Position numbers and translations under genes: made by a program. Below the pieces are notes generated by a model that made no database searches, had not been told where the DNA came from, and saw nothing but the letters and a program-made list of their open reading frames with translations. A DNA stretch of 64,000 nucleotides, taken from Methylobacter sp. GTDB lineage: Bacteria; Pseudomonadota; Gammaproteobacteria; Methylococcales; Methylomonadaceae. Where the stretch lies: the NCBI RefSeq assembly GCF_004322395.1, contig NZ_SCTW01000118.1, positions 21,825-85,824 of the forward strand. Reading direction: 5' to 3'. The stretch's first letter is position 1; the number at the start of each line of letters is the position of its first letter. Below are positions 18,629 to 27,465 of this stretch, piece after piece.

Positions 18629-19508
18629 TCCGCCTGCACCGCTGTCTAATAATGACTCATTATTAGTTGCCTTATTTTTAGCGGCGGTCATTCATGTTGT
18701 CATTGGTCTGGGAGTCAATTTCACAATGCCGCAGCCGGAGGAAGTCAGCCGGTCAATTGATATTACCTTGGTCAATATGCCGGCCCCAAAAGCGCCTGAA
18801 AAGGCGCAGTTTTTAGCTCAGGAAAACCAGCTTGGCGCCGGCGAACAAAGCAAAAAACCGGAACCGCCGCCGCAACAACTGCCCAGCCAAAGCAATAGTG
18901 AAGTCAAGCCGGTAATCAAGCCGGTAAAAAAGAGTGCGCCGGAACAGGATAAGCCTAAAGCAGCGAAAAAACTGATTACCCAGAAAAAGGCGGAAAAAAA
19001 GATCGTTACCGCGAGTAAGCCGGATACCGGGCAGCATACTGAAAAACGTCCGCAATTGTCGGCGGAGATGCTGCAACAGCAAATTGCTCAATTGGGCACC
19101 GAAATCAGGCTCAGCCAGCAAAGCGCCGAGCAAACTAAAATAAAATTCGTCGATTCGGTGAGTGCTCATAAGTATCTCGCAGCCCAATATATGAAAGATT
19201 GGGAAGATAAAGTGGAGCGTACCGGCAATCTTAATTACCCGGAAGTTGCGGCCAAGAAAAACTTTTCCGGCACCTTAACTATGGATGTCGGGATTAAGGC
19301 AGACGGCAGCATCTACAGCATACGCATCAATCAGTCTTCGGGAAACCCGGCATTGGATGAGGCGGCTAAAAGAATTGTCCGTATGAGTGCGCCGTTTGCA
19401 CCGTTGCCCATAGATTTGCGGAAAGAACTGGATGTTCTGGTGATTACCCGCGTTTGGAAGTTTTCTGACGAGTCAGGCATGACCTCGCCAAACAGTAGGC
19501 CGGAATAA
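18594..19508 (+). CDS. tonB: TonB-like energy transducer
   Basis: Links the inner-membrane ExbB-ExbD motor to outer-membrane receptors. The protein has a short cytoplasmic start, one membrane helix (SLLVALFLAAVIHVVIGLGV), a Pro/Lys/Glu-rich periplasmic spacer with KPEPPPQQLP and VKPVIKPVKK, and a C-terminal TonB domain with GTLTMDVGIKADGSIYSIRI and ALDEAAKRIVRMSAPFAPLP. The start is uncertain: ATG at 18594 comes from the repeat inside gshB, while ATG at 18603 or 18621 are alternatives. The gshB-tonB-yqgE-ruvX order matches Pseudomonas. Confidence 0.92.
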   Translation: MAIMKTHQVMFDPPAPLSNNDSLLVALFLAAVIHVVIGLGVNFTMPQPEEVSRSIDITLVNMPAPKAPEKAQFLAQENQLGAGEQSKKPEPPPQQLPSQSNSEVKPVIKPVKKSAPEQDKPKAAKKLITQKKAEKKIVTASKPDTGQHTEKRPQLSAEMLQQQIAQLGTEIRLSQQSAEQTKIKFVDSVSAHKYLAAQYMKDWEDKVERTGNLNYPEVAAKKNFSGTLTMDVGIKADGSIYSIRINQSSGNPALDEAAKRIVRMSAPFAPLPIDLRKELDVLVITRVWKFSDESGMTSPNSRPE

Positions 19509-19585
19509 GCCAATTTGAGCGAAAGCGAAAACAGGCGTTTCCGGCAAATACCGCCCGGACTCGCTGGAAAACGCCGCCTCGCACT

Positions 19586-19637
19586 ACGCCCTTCGACAAG
19601 GCTCTCCTGAGCAAACTCGAAGGACTCAGGACAGGCT
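19586..19637. repeat. Dispersed CCTTCGACAAGGCTC-type repeat
   Basis: An imperfect inverted repeat of the widespread CTTCGACAAG/CTCAGGA type lies in the gap between tonB and yqgE. A cleaner copy of the motif, TTCGCCCTGAGCTTGTCGAA, is at 23993-24012. Confidence 0.6.
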
Positions 19638-19762
19638 TGGGTGGTATTATTCCGGGCTACAGAGATGGTGATTACCAAGGGTTGGGGATTTTCAGGTGAA
19701 TCAGGCAGGACCATGCGATAAACCAGTTGCTTAAGTCGACATAAACTTTGATACTAAGATCT

Positions 19763-20326
19763 ATGAACCAAGCCACCTATTTAAATAACCAATTTATTAT
19801 CGCCATGCCCAATTTGGCGGATCCCAATTTTTTTCATGCGGTTGCCTATTTGTGCCAGCATAATGAAGACGGTGCATTAGGCATTGTGATTAACAGATCG
19901 ACCGACATGGAGCTGGGCGAAATTTTTAGACAGATGGATATAAAAGTCACTGCGCCCGTCGCAGCTAAAGCTCCCGTTTTTGCAGGCGGTCCAGTGCAGC
20001 AGGAACGGGGCTTCGTGGTGCATACTTCCGGTGGAGACTGGCATGCGACCATGGCGGTTTCGGAGACCATTTCGTTGACCACATCCCGAGACGTGCTTGA
20101 AGCCATTGCGGCAGGCGAAGGCCCGCAACAGTATCTGGTGGCGTTAGGTTATGCCGGTTGGGGTGCAGGACAACTGGAAAAAGAAATTATGGATAATTCA
20201 TGGCTTAATACGCCTTGCGGGGAACAGGTTTTGTTCGATACGCCGGTTAACTTGCGTTGGAGTGCAGCAGCGGGCCAGATTGGCGTTGACATTAATCAGT
20301 TGACCGCTCCGGCAGGACATGGCTAA
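19763..20326 (+). CDS. yqgE: YqgE/AlgH family protein (UPF0301)
   Basis: A 187-residue cytosolic protein with the family opening YLNNQFIIAMPNLADPNFFH, then CQHNEDGALGIVINRSTDM, VFAGGPVQQERGFVVH and LGYAGWGAGQLEKEI. In Pseudomonas the orthologue is called AlgH; biochemical role is unknown. I start at MNQATYL because in-frame codons before it fall outside the family. Its stop overlaps the ruvX start by eight bases, so expression is coupled. Confidence 0.94.
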   Translation: MNQATYLNNQFIIAMPNLADPNFFHAVAYLCQHNEDGALGIVINRSTDMELGEIFRQMDIKVTAPVAAKAPVFAGGPVQQERGFVVHTSGGDWHATMAVSETISLTTSRDVLEAIAAGEGPQQYLVALGYAGWGAGQLEKEIMDNSWLNTPCGEQVLFDTPVNLRWSAAAGQIGVDINQLTAPAGHG

Positions 20327-20780
20327 GCAAGATCCATTACTCGCCAAAGCCAATGCCGACACCTATCTGGGCTTTGATTTCGGTACTAAAAAGATAGGCG
20401 CGGCTGTCGGTCAAACAACCACAGCTACCGCGAGTCCTCTGCAAACCATTCGCTCGATCAATCAAAGCCCCAACTGGGAAATAATCGGCAAGCTGATACA
20501 GGAGTGGCGCCCCGCCGGTTTAGTGGTCGGCATATCAAAGCAGGCCGACGGCTCGGATAACCTCGTAACACCCCGCATGTTAAAATTTTGCAGACAGCTG
20601 GAAGGGCGCTATCAACTGCCTGTCTTTCAGCAGGATGAAACCTTGTCGACATTTGAAGCCAAACAACTGTTGTTTGACGAAGTCAGCCTCAGTGCAAGCA
20701 AACTTTGGGAAGTGCAAGATCAACTCGCCGCCCAGCTTATCCTGCAAACTTGGCTGAATGAGCATGCCAATATAGGGTAA
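20319..20780 (+). CDS. ruvX: Holliday junction resolvase-like protein RuvX (YqgF)
   Basis: A 153-residue RNase H-fold nuclease, implicated in 16S rRNA 5'-end maturation and in recombination. The first acidic residue is in YLGFDFGTKKIGAAVGQ, followed by LVVGISKQADGS, the QDETLSTFEAKQLL segment and a final catalytic-region VQDQLAAQLILQTWL. Length is normal. It is translationally coupled to yqgE. Confidence 0.95.
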   Translation: MAKQDPLLAKANADTYLGFDFGTKKIGAAVGQTTTATASPLQTIRSINQSPNWEIIGKLIQEWRPAGLVVGISKQADGSDNLVTPRMLKFCRQLEGRYQLPVFQQDETLSTFEAKQLLFDEVSLSASKLWEVQDQLAAQLILQTWLNEHANIG

Positions 20781-20809
20781 TTAGAAAGATAAAAAATAGG
20801 AAAAAAATA

Positions 20810-20951
20810 GAACGCTGATGACGCAGATAATTATGATCAAATAAGATTTTCTTGTTTGAAAAAGCTTTGTGCTTAAACGCTGGCTTCAGTAATTTCTGAA
20901 TATTTACAATTATCTGTGTTCATCATATTCATCTGCGTCATCAGCGTTCCA
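20810..20951. repeat. Inverted repeat, GAACGC(T/A)GATGACGC family
   Basis: The left arm begins GAACGCTGATGACGCAGAT at 20810 and the right arm ends with ATCTGCGTCATCAGCGTTC at 20932-20950. Second pair of sub-arms includes AATTAT. It separates ruvX from pyrR. A perfect relative lies at 28425-28512. Confidence 0.85.
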
Positions 20952-20994
20952 TTTGATTTGGTGGCGCTGAGTAGTTACAAAAAAGGACCATTAA

Positions 20995-21501
20995 GTGTTA
21001 AAGATTCCCGAATTATTAAATAACCTGGAAGCCGGGTTAAAACGCATCATCGACGATAGAAAGCTGGTTAATCCGATCATGATAGGTATCCGTACCGGCG
21101 GCGTGTGGATTGCCGAGCAAATGCACCGGCGATTAAATATCAGTGAACCTCTGGGGCTGCTGGATATTTCATTTTATCGGGACGATTTCTCGCAAATCGG
21201 CGTCAATCCCAATGTAAAACCCAGCCAGTTGCCGACCTACATTGAAGGCCGCGACATTATTTTGGTCGACGATGTTTTTTATACCGGCAGGACAATACGC
21301 GCCGCAATGAATGAGATTTTCGATTACGGCAGGCCGAACCAAATTATTCTGGGCGTATTGATAGAACGCGACGGCAGGCAAATTCCGCTTAAGCCCGATT
21401 GCGCCGCTGCAAGTATTACCTTGAGCGCAGGCCAGTGGGTTCAATTGACCGGGCCCGAGCCTTTGGACATTCATATAAAAACCAATGAGGCGATGGCATA
21501 A
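20995..21501 (+). CDS. pyrR: PyrR bifunctional pyrimidine regulator / uracil phosphoribosyltransferase
   Basis: PRTase-fold protein of 168 residues with IMIGIRTGGVWIAEQM near residue 24 and the PRPP-binding loop IILVDDVFYTGRTIRAA near residue 91. In Gram-positives PyrR attenuates pyr mRNA; in gammaproteobacteria it lies ahead of pyrB and its regulatory role is less clear. The start is GTG with an AAAGGA box upstream. Only three bases separate it from pyrB. I see no obvious attenuator between ruvX and pyrR, only the inverted repeat. Confidence 0.94.
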   Translation: MLKIPELLNNLEAGLKRIIDDRKLVNPIMIGIRTGGVWIAEQMHRRLNISEPLGLLDISFYRDDFSQIGVNPNVKPSQLPTYIEGRDIILVDDVFYTGRTIRAAMNEIFDYGRPNQIILGVLIERDGRQIPLKPDCAAASITLSAGQWVQLTGPEPLDIHIKTNEAMA

Positions 21502-21504
21502 GCA

Positions 21505-22620
21505 ATGACTGATAACCTGCAATTAAATGCGGAAGGCAAGCTTAAACACTTTCTGACTATTGAGGGCCTTAGCAAGGCCTTATTGACGGAAATTCTCGAT
21601 ACCGCCGAGTCGTTCGCCGGTATGTCCGAGCACCAAGTTAAAAAAGTGCCTTTGTTGCGCGGAAAGACTATCGTAAACCTGTTCTTTGAAAACAGCACAC
21701 GTACCCGCACGACCTTCGAACTGGCTGCCACGCGCCTGTCCGCCGATGTGATCAATATGAATATCGCCACCTCGGCCACATCAAAAGGCGAAAGCCTGCT
21801 CGACACCATACGCAACCTGGAAGCCATGTTTGTAGACATGTTTGTGGTGCGTCACGCGCTCAGCGGCGCCGCACATTTCATCGCTCAACAGACCGCGCCG
21901 CATATCAGCGTCATCAATGCCGGTGACGGACAACATGCCCACCCGACTCAGGCCATGCTGGACATGTTTACCATACGCCAGATCAAGCGGGATTTCTCCA
22001 GTCTCAGAGTGGCTATCATCGGCGATATATTGCACTCCAGAGTGGCGCGCTCGGAGATTCAGGCCTTAAATACCTTGGGTGCGGCCGAAGTCCGGGTGAT
22101 TGCGCCCAAAACCTTGTTGCCTGCGCATGTGGAAAGCTTGGGCGTGAATGTGTCGCATAATCTGACCGAAGGGCTTAAAGACATCGATGTGGTTATGATG
22201 CTGCGCTTGCAGAAAGAACGCATGAGCTCGGCGCTGCTGCCCAGCGAGAGTGAATATTTCAAATGTTTCGGGCTGACCGAAGAGAAACTGAAAATCGCCA
22301 AACCCGACGCGATAGTTATGCATCCAGGTCCGATCAACCGGGGCGTAGAAATTGATTCCAAAGTTGCAGACGGGCCGCAGTCGGTGATACTTAAACAAGT
22401 CAGCAACGGCATCGCCGTGCGCATGGCAGTCATGGCGATGGCAATGCAAACCGCACCTGCTCCCGGCAGGTTTAGCGGTATACACACCATCCCTGGCGAT
22501 CGCCACGCCGGTTCCCTACCGGCTGGTGGCATACACACCATCCCTGGCGATCGCCATGCCGGTTCCCTACCGGCTAATGGCATACACACCATCCCTGGTG
22601 ATAAATCGGGGGTGGCGTAA
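21505..22620 (+). CDS. pyrB: Aspartate carbamoyltransferase catalytic subunit with repeat-encoded tail
   Basis: Condenses carbamoyl phosphate with aspartate, the committed step of pyrimidine synthesis. The carbamoyl-phosphate loop [16 protein letters not shown] is near residue 57, with [15 protein letters not shown] near residue 140, [12 protein letters not shown] near residue 232 and [12 protein letters not shown] near residue 272. The catalytic fold ends near residue 316. The last 55 residues are made of a 51-bp tandem repeat (17-residue unit [17 protein letters not shown]) that the family lacks. The gene ends TAATG, overlapping pyrC' by one base. Confidence 0.95.
   Translation: MTDNLQLNAEGKLKHFLTIEGLSKALLTEILDTAESFAGMSEHQVKKVPLLRGKTIVNLFFENSTRTRTTFELAATRLSADVINMNIATSATSKGESLLDTIRNLEAMFVDMFVVRHALSGAAHFIAQQTAPHISVINAGDGQHAHPTQAMLDMFTIRQIKRDFSSLRVAIIGDILHSRVARSEIQALNTLGAAEVRVIAPKTLLPAHVESLGVNVSHNLTEGLKDIDVVMMLRLQKERMSSALLPSESEYFKCFGLTEEKLKIAKPDAIVMHPGPINRGVEIDSKVADGPQSVILKQVSNGIAVRMAVMAMAMQTAPAPGRFSGIHTIPGDRHAGSLPAGGIHTIPGDRHAGSLPANGIHTIPGDKSGVA
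22453..22615 (+). repeat. In-frame 51-bp tandem repeat at the 3' end of pyrB
   Basis: A CACCTGC/GCAGGT hairpin unit leads into 51-bp units starting at 22477, 22528 and 22579 (two and a half copies). Each contains ACACACCATCCCTGGCGAT, a GGCGATCGCC palindrome and a GCCGG/CCGGC hairpin. The period is a multiple of three, so the frame stays open. The same leading blocks are in gshB at 18555-18601. Confidence 0.95.
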
Positions 22621-23894
22621 TGAAAATTCGCATAGACCACGGAAGAATCATTGATCCGGCCAACGACATAGACCGCGTCGGTTCCGTTTATATCAAACAC
22701 GGCAAGATTGTTTCGGTGACTGACGAACCGGACAGTTTCAAGCCGGATATTGTTATTAATGCCGAAAATCAAATCGTTTGCCCCGGCTTTATCGATTTAA
22801 GCACCCGTTTGCGGGATATGGGGCACAGCCGCAAAGCGACATTTAAAAGCGAAGTAACCGCCGCAGCCGCAGCCGGTATCACCACCTTGTGCCTGCAACC
22901 GGATACCGTGCCGGTCATCGATACGCCGGCTGTTGTCGAACTGATCAAAGAACTGGCGGAAAAAGCCGGCTATCCGCAAATCTATGCGGTCGGCGCACTC
23001 ACCCAGAAACTGGAAGGTGCGGAGCTCAGCTCCATGCTGTCGCTGAAACAGGCAGGCTGCATTGCAGTCGGCAACGCCAATCAGCCGGTCAAAAACCTGC
23101 TGATATTAAGACGGGCCATGGAATATGCAGCCAGCCATGACTTATTATTGATGTTTCGATCCAATGACTTTTGGCTTGGCAATAACGGTTGCGCACATGA
23201 AGGCGCGGTCGCGACCCGCTACGGCTTGCCCAGCATTCCTGAAGCCGCAGAAACCATAGCGCTGGCGCAATGCCTGGAACTGGCCGAACTGACCGGCTGC
23301 CGAGTACATTTTGGCCAGTTAAGCTGCAAACGTTCGGTGATTAAAATACATCAGGCCAAAAAGTATGGTTTGAAAGTCAGTGCCGATGTCGCGATTCATC
23401 AGCTGCATCTGACTGAAAATGACATGAGGCCGTTTGACAGCGCTTACCATGTATTGCCGCCATTGCGTACCGAAGACGACAAACACTATTTAAGGCAAGG
23501 CTTGGCCGGCAGCACGATTAACAGCATTTGTTCCGATCACCAGCCGCATGACTTGGATGCCAAGTTGGGCGCGTTCCCGGAAACGGAGCCGGGGATGTCA
23601 TCTCTGGAAACCTTATTGCCGTTGATGCTCAAGCTGGTCGCCCAGCACGCGATAACGCTGGAACAAGGCATCGCCTGCTTAAGCGCAAATCCGGCGCGGG
23701 TGCTGCGTTTAAACAGCGGCGCGTTAACGCCGGGTTTTTCAGCCGATGTGTGTATTTTCGACCCGGAACTTGAGTGGCAAGTTAATTCGGAAAACTGGAA
23801 AAGCCAGGGTGTTAACACGCCGTTCTGGGGACAAACTCTGAAAGGGCGGGTAACCCATACCTTGCAAGCGGGAAAAATTATTCACCGATTGTAG
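22620..23894 (+). CDS. pyrC': Inactive dihydroorotase-like subunit PyrC' (PyrX)
   Basis: A 424-residue amidohydrolase-fold protein homologous to dihydroorotase. The family metal motif FIDLHVHLRE is replaced by FIDLSTRLRD, so both histidines are lost (Ser61, Arg63). Later ligands are also altered (HFGQLSC in place of HVSH-type), though DHQPHD near residue 305 remains. This matches the catalytically dead pyrC' of Pseudomonas, which forms a dodecameric complex with PyrB and is needed for ATCase assembly. One-base overlap with pyrB supports equal expression. An active PyrC should be encoded elsewhere. Confidence 0.92.
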   Translation: MKIRIDHGRIIDPANDIDRVGSVYIKHGKIVSVTDEPDSFKPDIVINAENQIVCPGFIDLSTRLRDMGHSRKATFKSEVTAAAAAGITTLCLQPDTVPVIDTPAVVELIKELAEKAGYPQIYAVGALTQKLEGAELSSMLSLKQAGCIAVGNANQPVKNLLILRRAMEYAASHDLLLMFRSNDFWLGNNGCAHEGAVATRYGLPSIPEAAETIALAQCLELAELTGCRVHFGQLSCKRSVIKIHQAKKYGLKVSADVAIHQLHLTENDMRPFDSAYHVLPPLRTEDDKHYLRQGLAGSTINSICSDHQPHDLDAKLGAFPETEPGMSSLETLLPLMLKLVAQHAITLEQGIACLSANPARVLRLNSGALTPGFSADVCIFDPELEWQVNSENWKSQGVNTPFWGQTLKGRVTHTLQAGKIIHRL

Positions 23895-23907
23895 AGAGAA
23901 TATATTT

Positions 23908-24088
23908 GTCCACGAAAATCACGAAAGGCACGAAAATATTGCATAGGTTCTACTACGGCCAGCGTTACAGCGAGTAAGTAAATTTTGTTCCGTTCGCCCT
24001 GAGCTTGTCGAAGGGCTCACCACGAACCCGGAGCGTGAGGGCAATAACGATGATTTACAGCACATCTCTTTTAGACATTTTCGTGGAC
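23908..24088. repeat. Nested dispersed repeats between pyrC' and argB
   Basis: Outer arms GTCCACGAAAAT (23908-23919) and ATTTTCGTGGAC (24077-24088) are exact reverse complements. Inside lies the unrelated repeat TTCGCCCTGAGCTTGTCGAA at 23993. The outer family recurs at 33237, at 48901-49062 and, in related form, at 56334. Confidence 0.85.
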
Positions 24089-24109
24089 ATACATAAAATC
24101 AATTAATAA

Positions 24110-25012
<903 letters not shown>

Positions 25013-25027
25013 TTGAGGTTTAGGAAT

Positions 25028-25060
25028 GTAGGATGGGTTTCGGCAGCCGAAACCTATCCT
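25028..25060. repeat. Hairpin repeat after argB
   Basis: GGATGGGTTTCGGC faces GCCGAAACCTATCC with almost no loop. This is the GTAGGATGGGTTTCGGC type of dispersed hairpin. It lacks a T-run but lies where an argB terminator would be expected. Confidence 0.6.
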
Positions 25061-25085
25061 GTATACTGTGCGTGATATTTGAACT

Positions 25086-25262
25086 TCAATTGCTTAATTT
25101 TTTGATGATTGATTTTGCTAGAAAATCATTGATTTCATTATGTCTTGGAACTGGTTGCGATATTTTTGTTTCCTCGTTTGTGTACCAGTCATGGTTTCCG
25201 CCACGTCGTGATAGTTTGCAACCTAGCTCTTCAAGTAATCTTATTAAGTCCCTTCTTTTCAT
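25086..25262 (-). CDS. hicA: HicA-like mRNA interferase toxin
   Basis: A 58-residue ORF. It starts MKRRDLIRLLEELGCKLSRR and contains GGNHDWYTN with His24 at the catalytic position of HicA, followed by SQPVPRHNEIN and a C-terminal SIIKKL helix. This double-stranded-RNA-binding fold cleaves mRNA when free of its antitoxin. Its ATG overlaps the stop of the HicB-like gene (TAATG), so the antitoxin is translated first and the toxin is coupled to it. The antitoxin-first order is the reverse of the E. coli pair. Confidence 0.88.
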   Translation of the reverse strand: MKRRDLIRLLEELGCKLSRRGGNHDWYTNEETKISQPVPRHNEINDFLAKSIIKKLSN

Positions 25263-25453
25263 TAAGCTACCAAAAGCTTTTCAGTTTTTCTGGTATAAGG
25301 TATTGATTCGTTTTCCAAGTCTTTAAATAAATCTTTCAAGTTTTCTTGTAATTCCTCTTTTGTCGTTCCTTGTGTTAAATAATCGGGATATTCGTTTAAG
25401 TAGCCCAGGAAAAAATTATCGTCTTTCCAAAATGTATAATTAATTTCTTTCAT
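25262..25453 (-). CDS. hicB: HicB-like antitoxin
   Basis: A 63-residue protein with the partial RNase H fold of HicB: MKEINYTFWKDDNFFLGYLN, then EYPDYLTQGTTKEELQENLK and DLF. It would bind and block HicA. There is no extra DNA-binding domain at the C-terminus, so autoregulation is not evident. I start at this ATG because an AAAGGTG box precedes it; the reading frame stays open for 12 more codons upstream without a better site. The AT-rich composition differs from argB and the next gene, which fits horizontal transfer. Confidence 0.85.
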   Translation of the reverse strand: MKEINYTFWKDDNFFLGYLNEYPDYLTQGTTKEELQENLKDLFKDLENESIPYTRKTEKLLVA

Positions 25454-25508
25454 ATTTTCACCTTTGACTTTGTTCAATATTCCAGTCAATTAGGGTTCGT
25501 AACCTCGG

Positions 25509-26504
25509 TTATTTACCCACCGCAGCCTCAATAAACGGCCTAAACGTCGACCTAATTTCACGCACTTTCTGACTAGCGCAAAGCTCGGCACCCAGCGACG
25601 ATTCCCGGCAGTGAATATCCAGGAAAAGCTGCTGTTTTTTGTTTTCATCCTCTATTTTTGAAACCGACAAGCTAAGATCGCTGTCGTTTGCAGGCGCGCG
25701 GCCCATAATCAATTTGTCGGTATCGGTATCAATCGGTGTCGTGGCATTCGCTTTGATAAAGTCATGTGCGCTTACCCAAGCTTTGGCGCAAAGCGCATCG
25801 GTTTCGCAGGCATACAGACCAATTTCATCGGCAATATTCGTTTGTGCTGTTTTATCAGCCGCTTTTGATGGATCGGTATTCTCCTGGGTTAAAAATTTAA
25901 AGCGCTCAATGTTAGCCTCAAACTCGGCCTTGCTTCGATTCTTTTTTTCGATCTGTTTATTGATTTCAGCATAAGCGATTTGTATTTGCTCCTCGGTTTG
26001 CTTAATTTCGTCCAACAGATTTTTGGGAACTTTTTTGCCGTTACGTTCGAGTTCTGCAGCTTTCTTTTGTTGTGATTCCAGTTGGTTTTCTACGCGTTTT
26101 AGATTGCCCTGAGCCACATTGCGTTGGGCATCCAACGACTGCATGGTGGCATAAAGGCTGGCCTGCATATCTTCTACGTTACGGAAAGTGCTGAGCAGAA
26201 CCTTATCGTTAGCGGCTTGCTGGGCGATAATTTTTTCTTGGGCTTTTTTCAGGGCATTCAATCGATTAGCGATAGCCTGCTCTTCCTTGGTTTTTTCCTG
26301 TTCGGTAACTTCAACAACCCGGCCCTTCTCGTTTAGCGATTCCCGGCGGTATTGGGAATGTTCCGGCGGTACCTGGTCGGAGAAAATAGTTTCACCATGC
26401 TCATTTACCCATTTGTACATCTTTTTGGCATACGCAGACTGGCTGCAGCATAGGAAAAGGGAACAAGCTAAAAAAATACTGACTGAAAAAGATCGTGTTT
26501 GCAT
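25509..26504 (-). CDS. DUF4124 domain protein with coiled coil, secreted
   Basis: A 331-residue protein with an N-terminal signal peptide (IFLACSLFLCCSQSAYA), a DUF4124 domain at about 27-70 (KKMYKWVNEHGETIFSDQVP), then a long Gln/Glu/Lys-rich coiled coil from about 75 to 210, and a Cys-containing C-terminal region (YACETDALCAKAW, DIHCRESSLGAELCAS). DUF4124 proteins are periplasmic and of unknown function. It stands alone between yggU and hicBA. Confidence 0.85.
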   Translation of the reverse strand: MQTRSFSVSIFLACSLFLCCSQSAYAKKMYKWVNEHGETIFSDQVPPEHSQYRRESLNEKGRVVEVTEQEKTKEEQAIANRLNALKKAQEKIIAQQAANDKVLLSTFRNVEDMQASLYATMQSLDAQRNVAQGNLKRVENQLESQQKKAAELERNGKKVPKNLLDEIKQTEEQIQIAYAEINKQIEKKNRSKAEFEANIERFKFLTQENTDPSKAADKTAQTNIADEIGLYACETDALCAKAWVSAHDFIKANATTPIDTDTDKLIMGRAPANDSDLSLSVSKIEDENKKQQLFLDIHCRESSLGAELCASQKVREIRSTFRPFIEAAVGK

Positions 26505-26590
26505 GGCTGACTAAATGATTTTTCAAGAAAAATAAATTATATTGTAAAGATGGCGGATAGGAAATTTTATTACTTCGTCTATCAACACAG

Positions 26591-26893
26591 CTAGAAGGAA
26601 ATATCAAATTGCAGGGGATGCGGCAGGGATGGCAGTTTTTTGGGCGAATGAATGGCAATGCGTTTTTCCCGCCCGGATTCGCCCGAAATGAGTTTACAGG
26701 CTGATTTAGGGATTCCAAACTGATCGGCTATAAATGCAATCAGATGCTGATTGGCTTTGCCGTCAATCGGCGCGGCTTTGATTCTCAGCTTCAGCCGGTC
26801 GCCATGCAGTCCTGCCCATTCATCTTTGCTGGCCTTGGGTTGAACATGGATATTCAGCGTCAAAATTCCATGTTCCCAATGATACCAATTCAA
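26591..26893 (-). CDS. yggU: YggU family protein (DUF167)
   Basis: A 100-residue DUF167 protein with LNIHVQPKASKDEWAGLHGD, then LKLRIKAAPIDGKANQHLIA and SGESGREKRIAI. Function unknown. The start is TTG, overlapping the yggT stop by three bases. Third in the proC-yggT-yggU order that is widespread in proteobacteria. Confidence 0.9.
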   Translation of the reverse strand: MNWYHWEHGILTLNIHVQPKASKDEWAGLHGDRLKLRIKAAPIDGKANQHLIAFIADQFGIPKSACKLISGESGREKRIAIHSPKKLPSLPHPLQFDISF

Positions 26894-27465
26894 CCGATCA
26901 AACTGGCTAATTGATGCAACGGCGGCAGTATGACCATTTTCGCCAGTTGCAAAAACATTAACGCGGCCAAAGGCGACAAGTCTATGCCGCCTAGATCAGG
27001 AATGAATTTGCGGCACAGGTTAAGCAAGGGCTCGGTCAGACTGTACAAGATAGACGATGCGGCACTAAACGTGCCGGGATTTATCCAGCTGAGTATAGCC
27101 CTGGCAAATACGGCATAGATGAATATATTAATCAGCAACGAAACCAGCTGGGTCAACGATAAAATGGTTAATGCGCCGATACTGATAGCGACGCTTTTCA
27201 GCAGCAATATGGAAAAATCGGCCAGCATTTGCAGAGAAAGCACCAGCACCAGAGAGGACGTATCGATCTTTCCGACAGACGGTACGAAGCGGCGCAACAG
27301 TCTTAACGGCGGGTGCGTCGCTTTGACCAGAAACTGGGAGATAGGATTGTAAAAATCAGCGCCGCACCATTGCAATAAAAAGCGCAGCAGCACCGCCAGA
27401 ATATAAAGTGAAAACAGCGAATCGATTATAAAAATCGCCGGGTCGGTCATATAGCTCGAATCCAT
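26890..27465 (-). CDS. yggT: YggT family membrane protein
   Basis: A 191-residue inner-membrane protein carrying two YGGT repeats: each has a hydrophobic span followed by a proline-containing motif (PPLRLLRRFVPSVGKIDTSS and EPLLNLCRKFIPDLGGIDLS). Homologues are linked to osmotic tolerance and, in plastids, to nucleoid or thylakoid organisation. Its ATG overlaps the proC stop (TAATG). Confidence 0.92.
   Translation of the reverse strand: MDSSYMTDPAIFIIDSLFSLYILAVLLRFLLQWCGADFYNPISQFLVKATHPPLRLLRRFVPSVGKIDTSSLVLVLSLQMLADFSILLLKSVAISIGALTILSLTQLVSLLINIFIYAVFARAILSWINPGTFSAASSILYSLTEPLLNLCRKFIPDLGGIDLSPLAALMFLQLAKMVILPPLHQLASLIG

Noticed and set aside
22453..22615. CRISPR array
   Set aside because: The 51-bp units are direct tandem copies without variable spacers and lie inside a reading frame; no cas genes are near.
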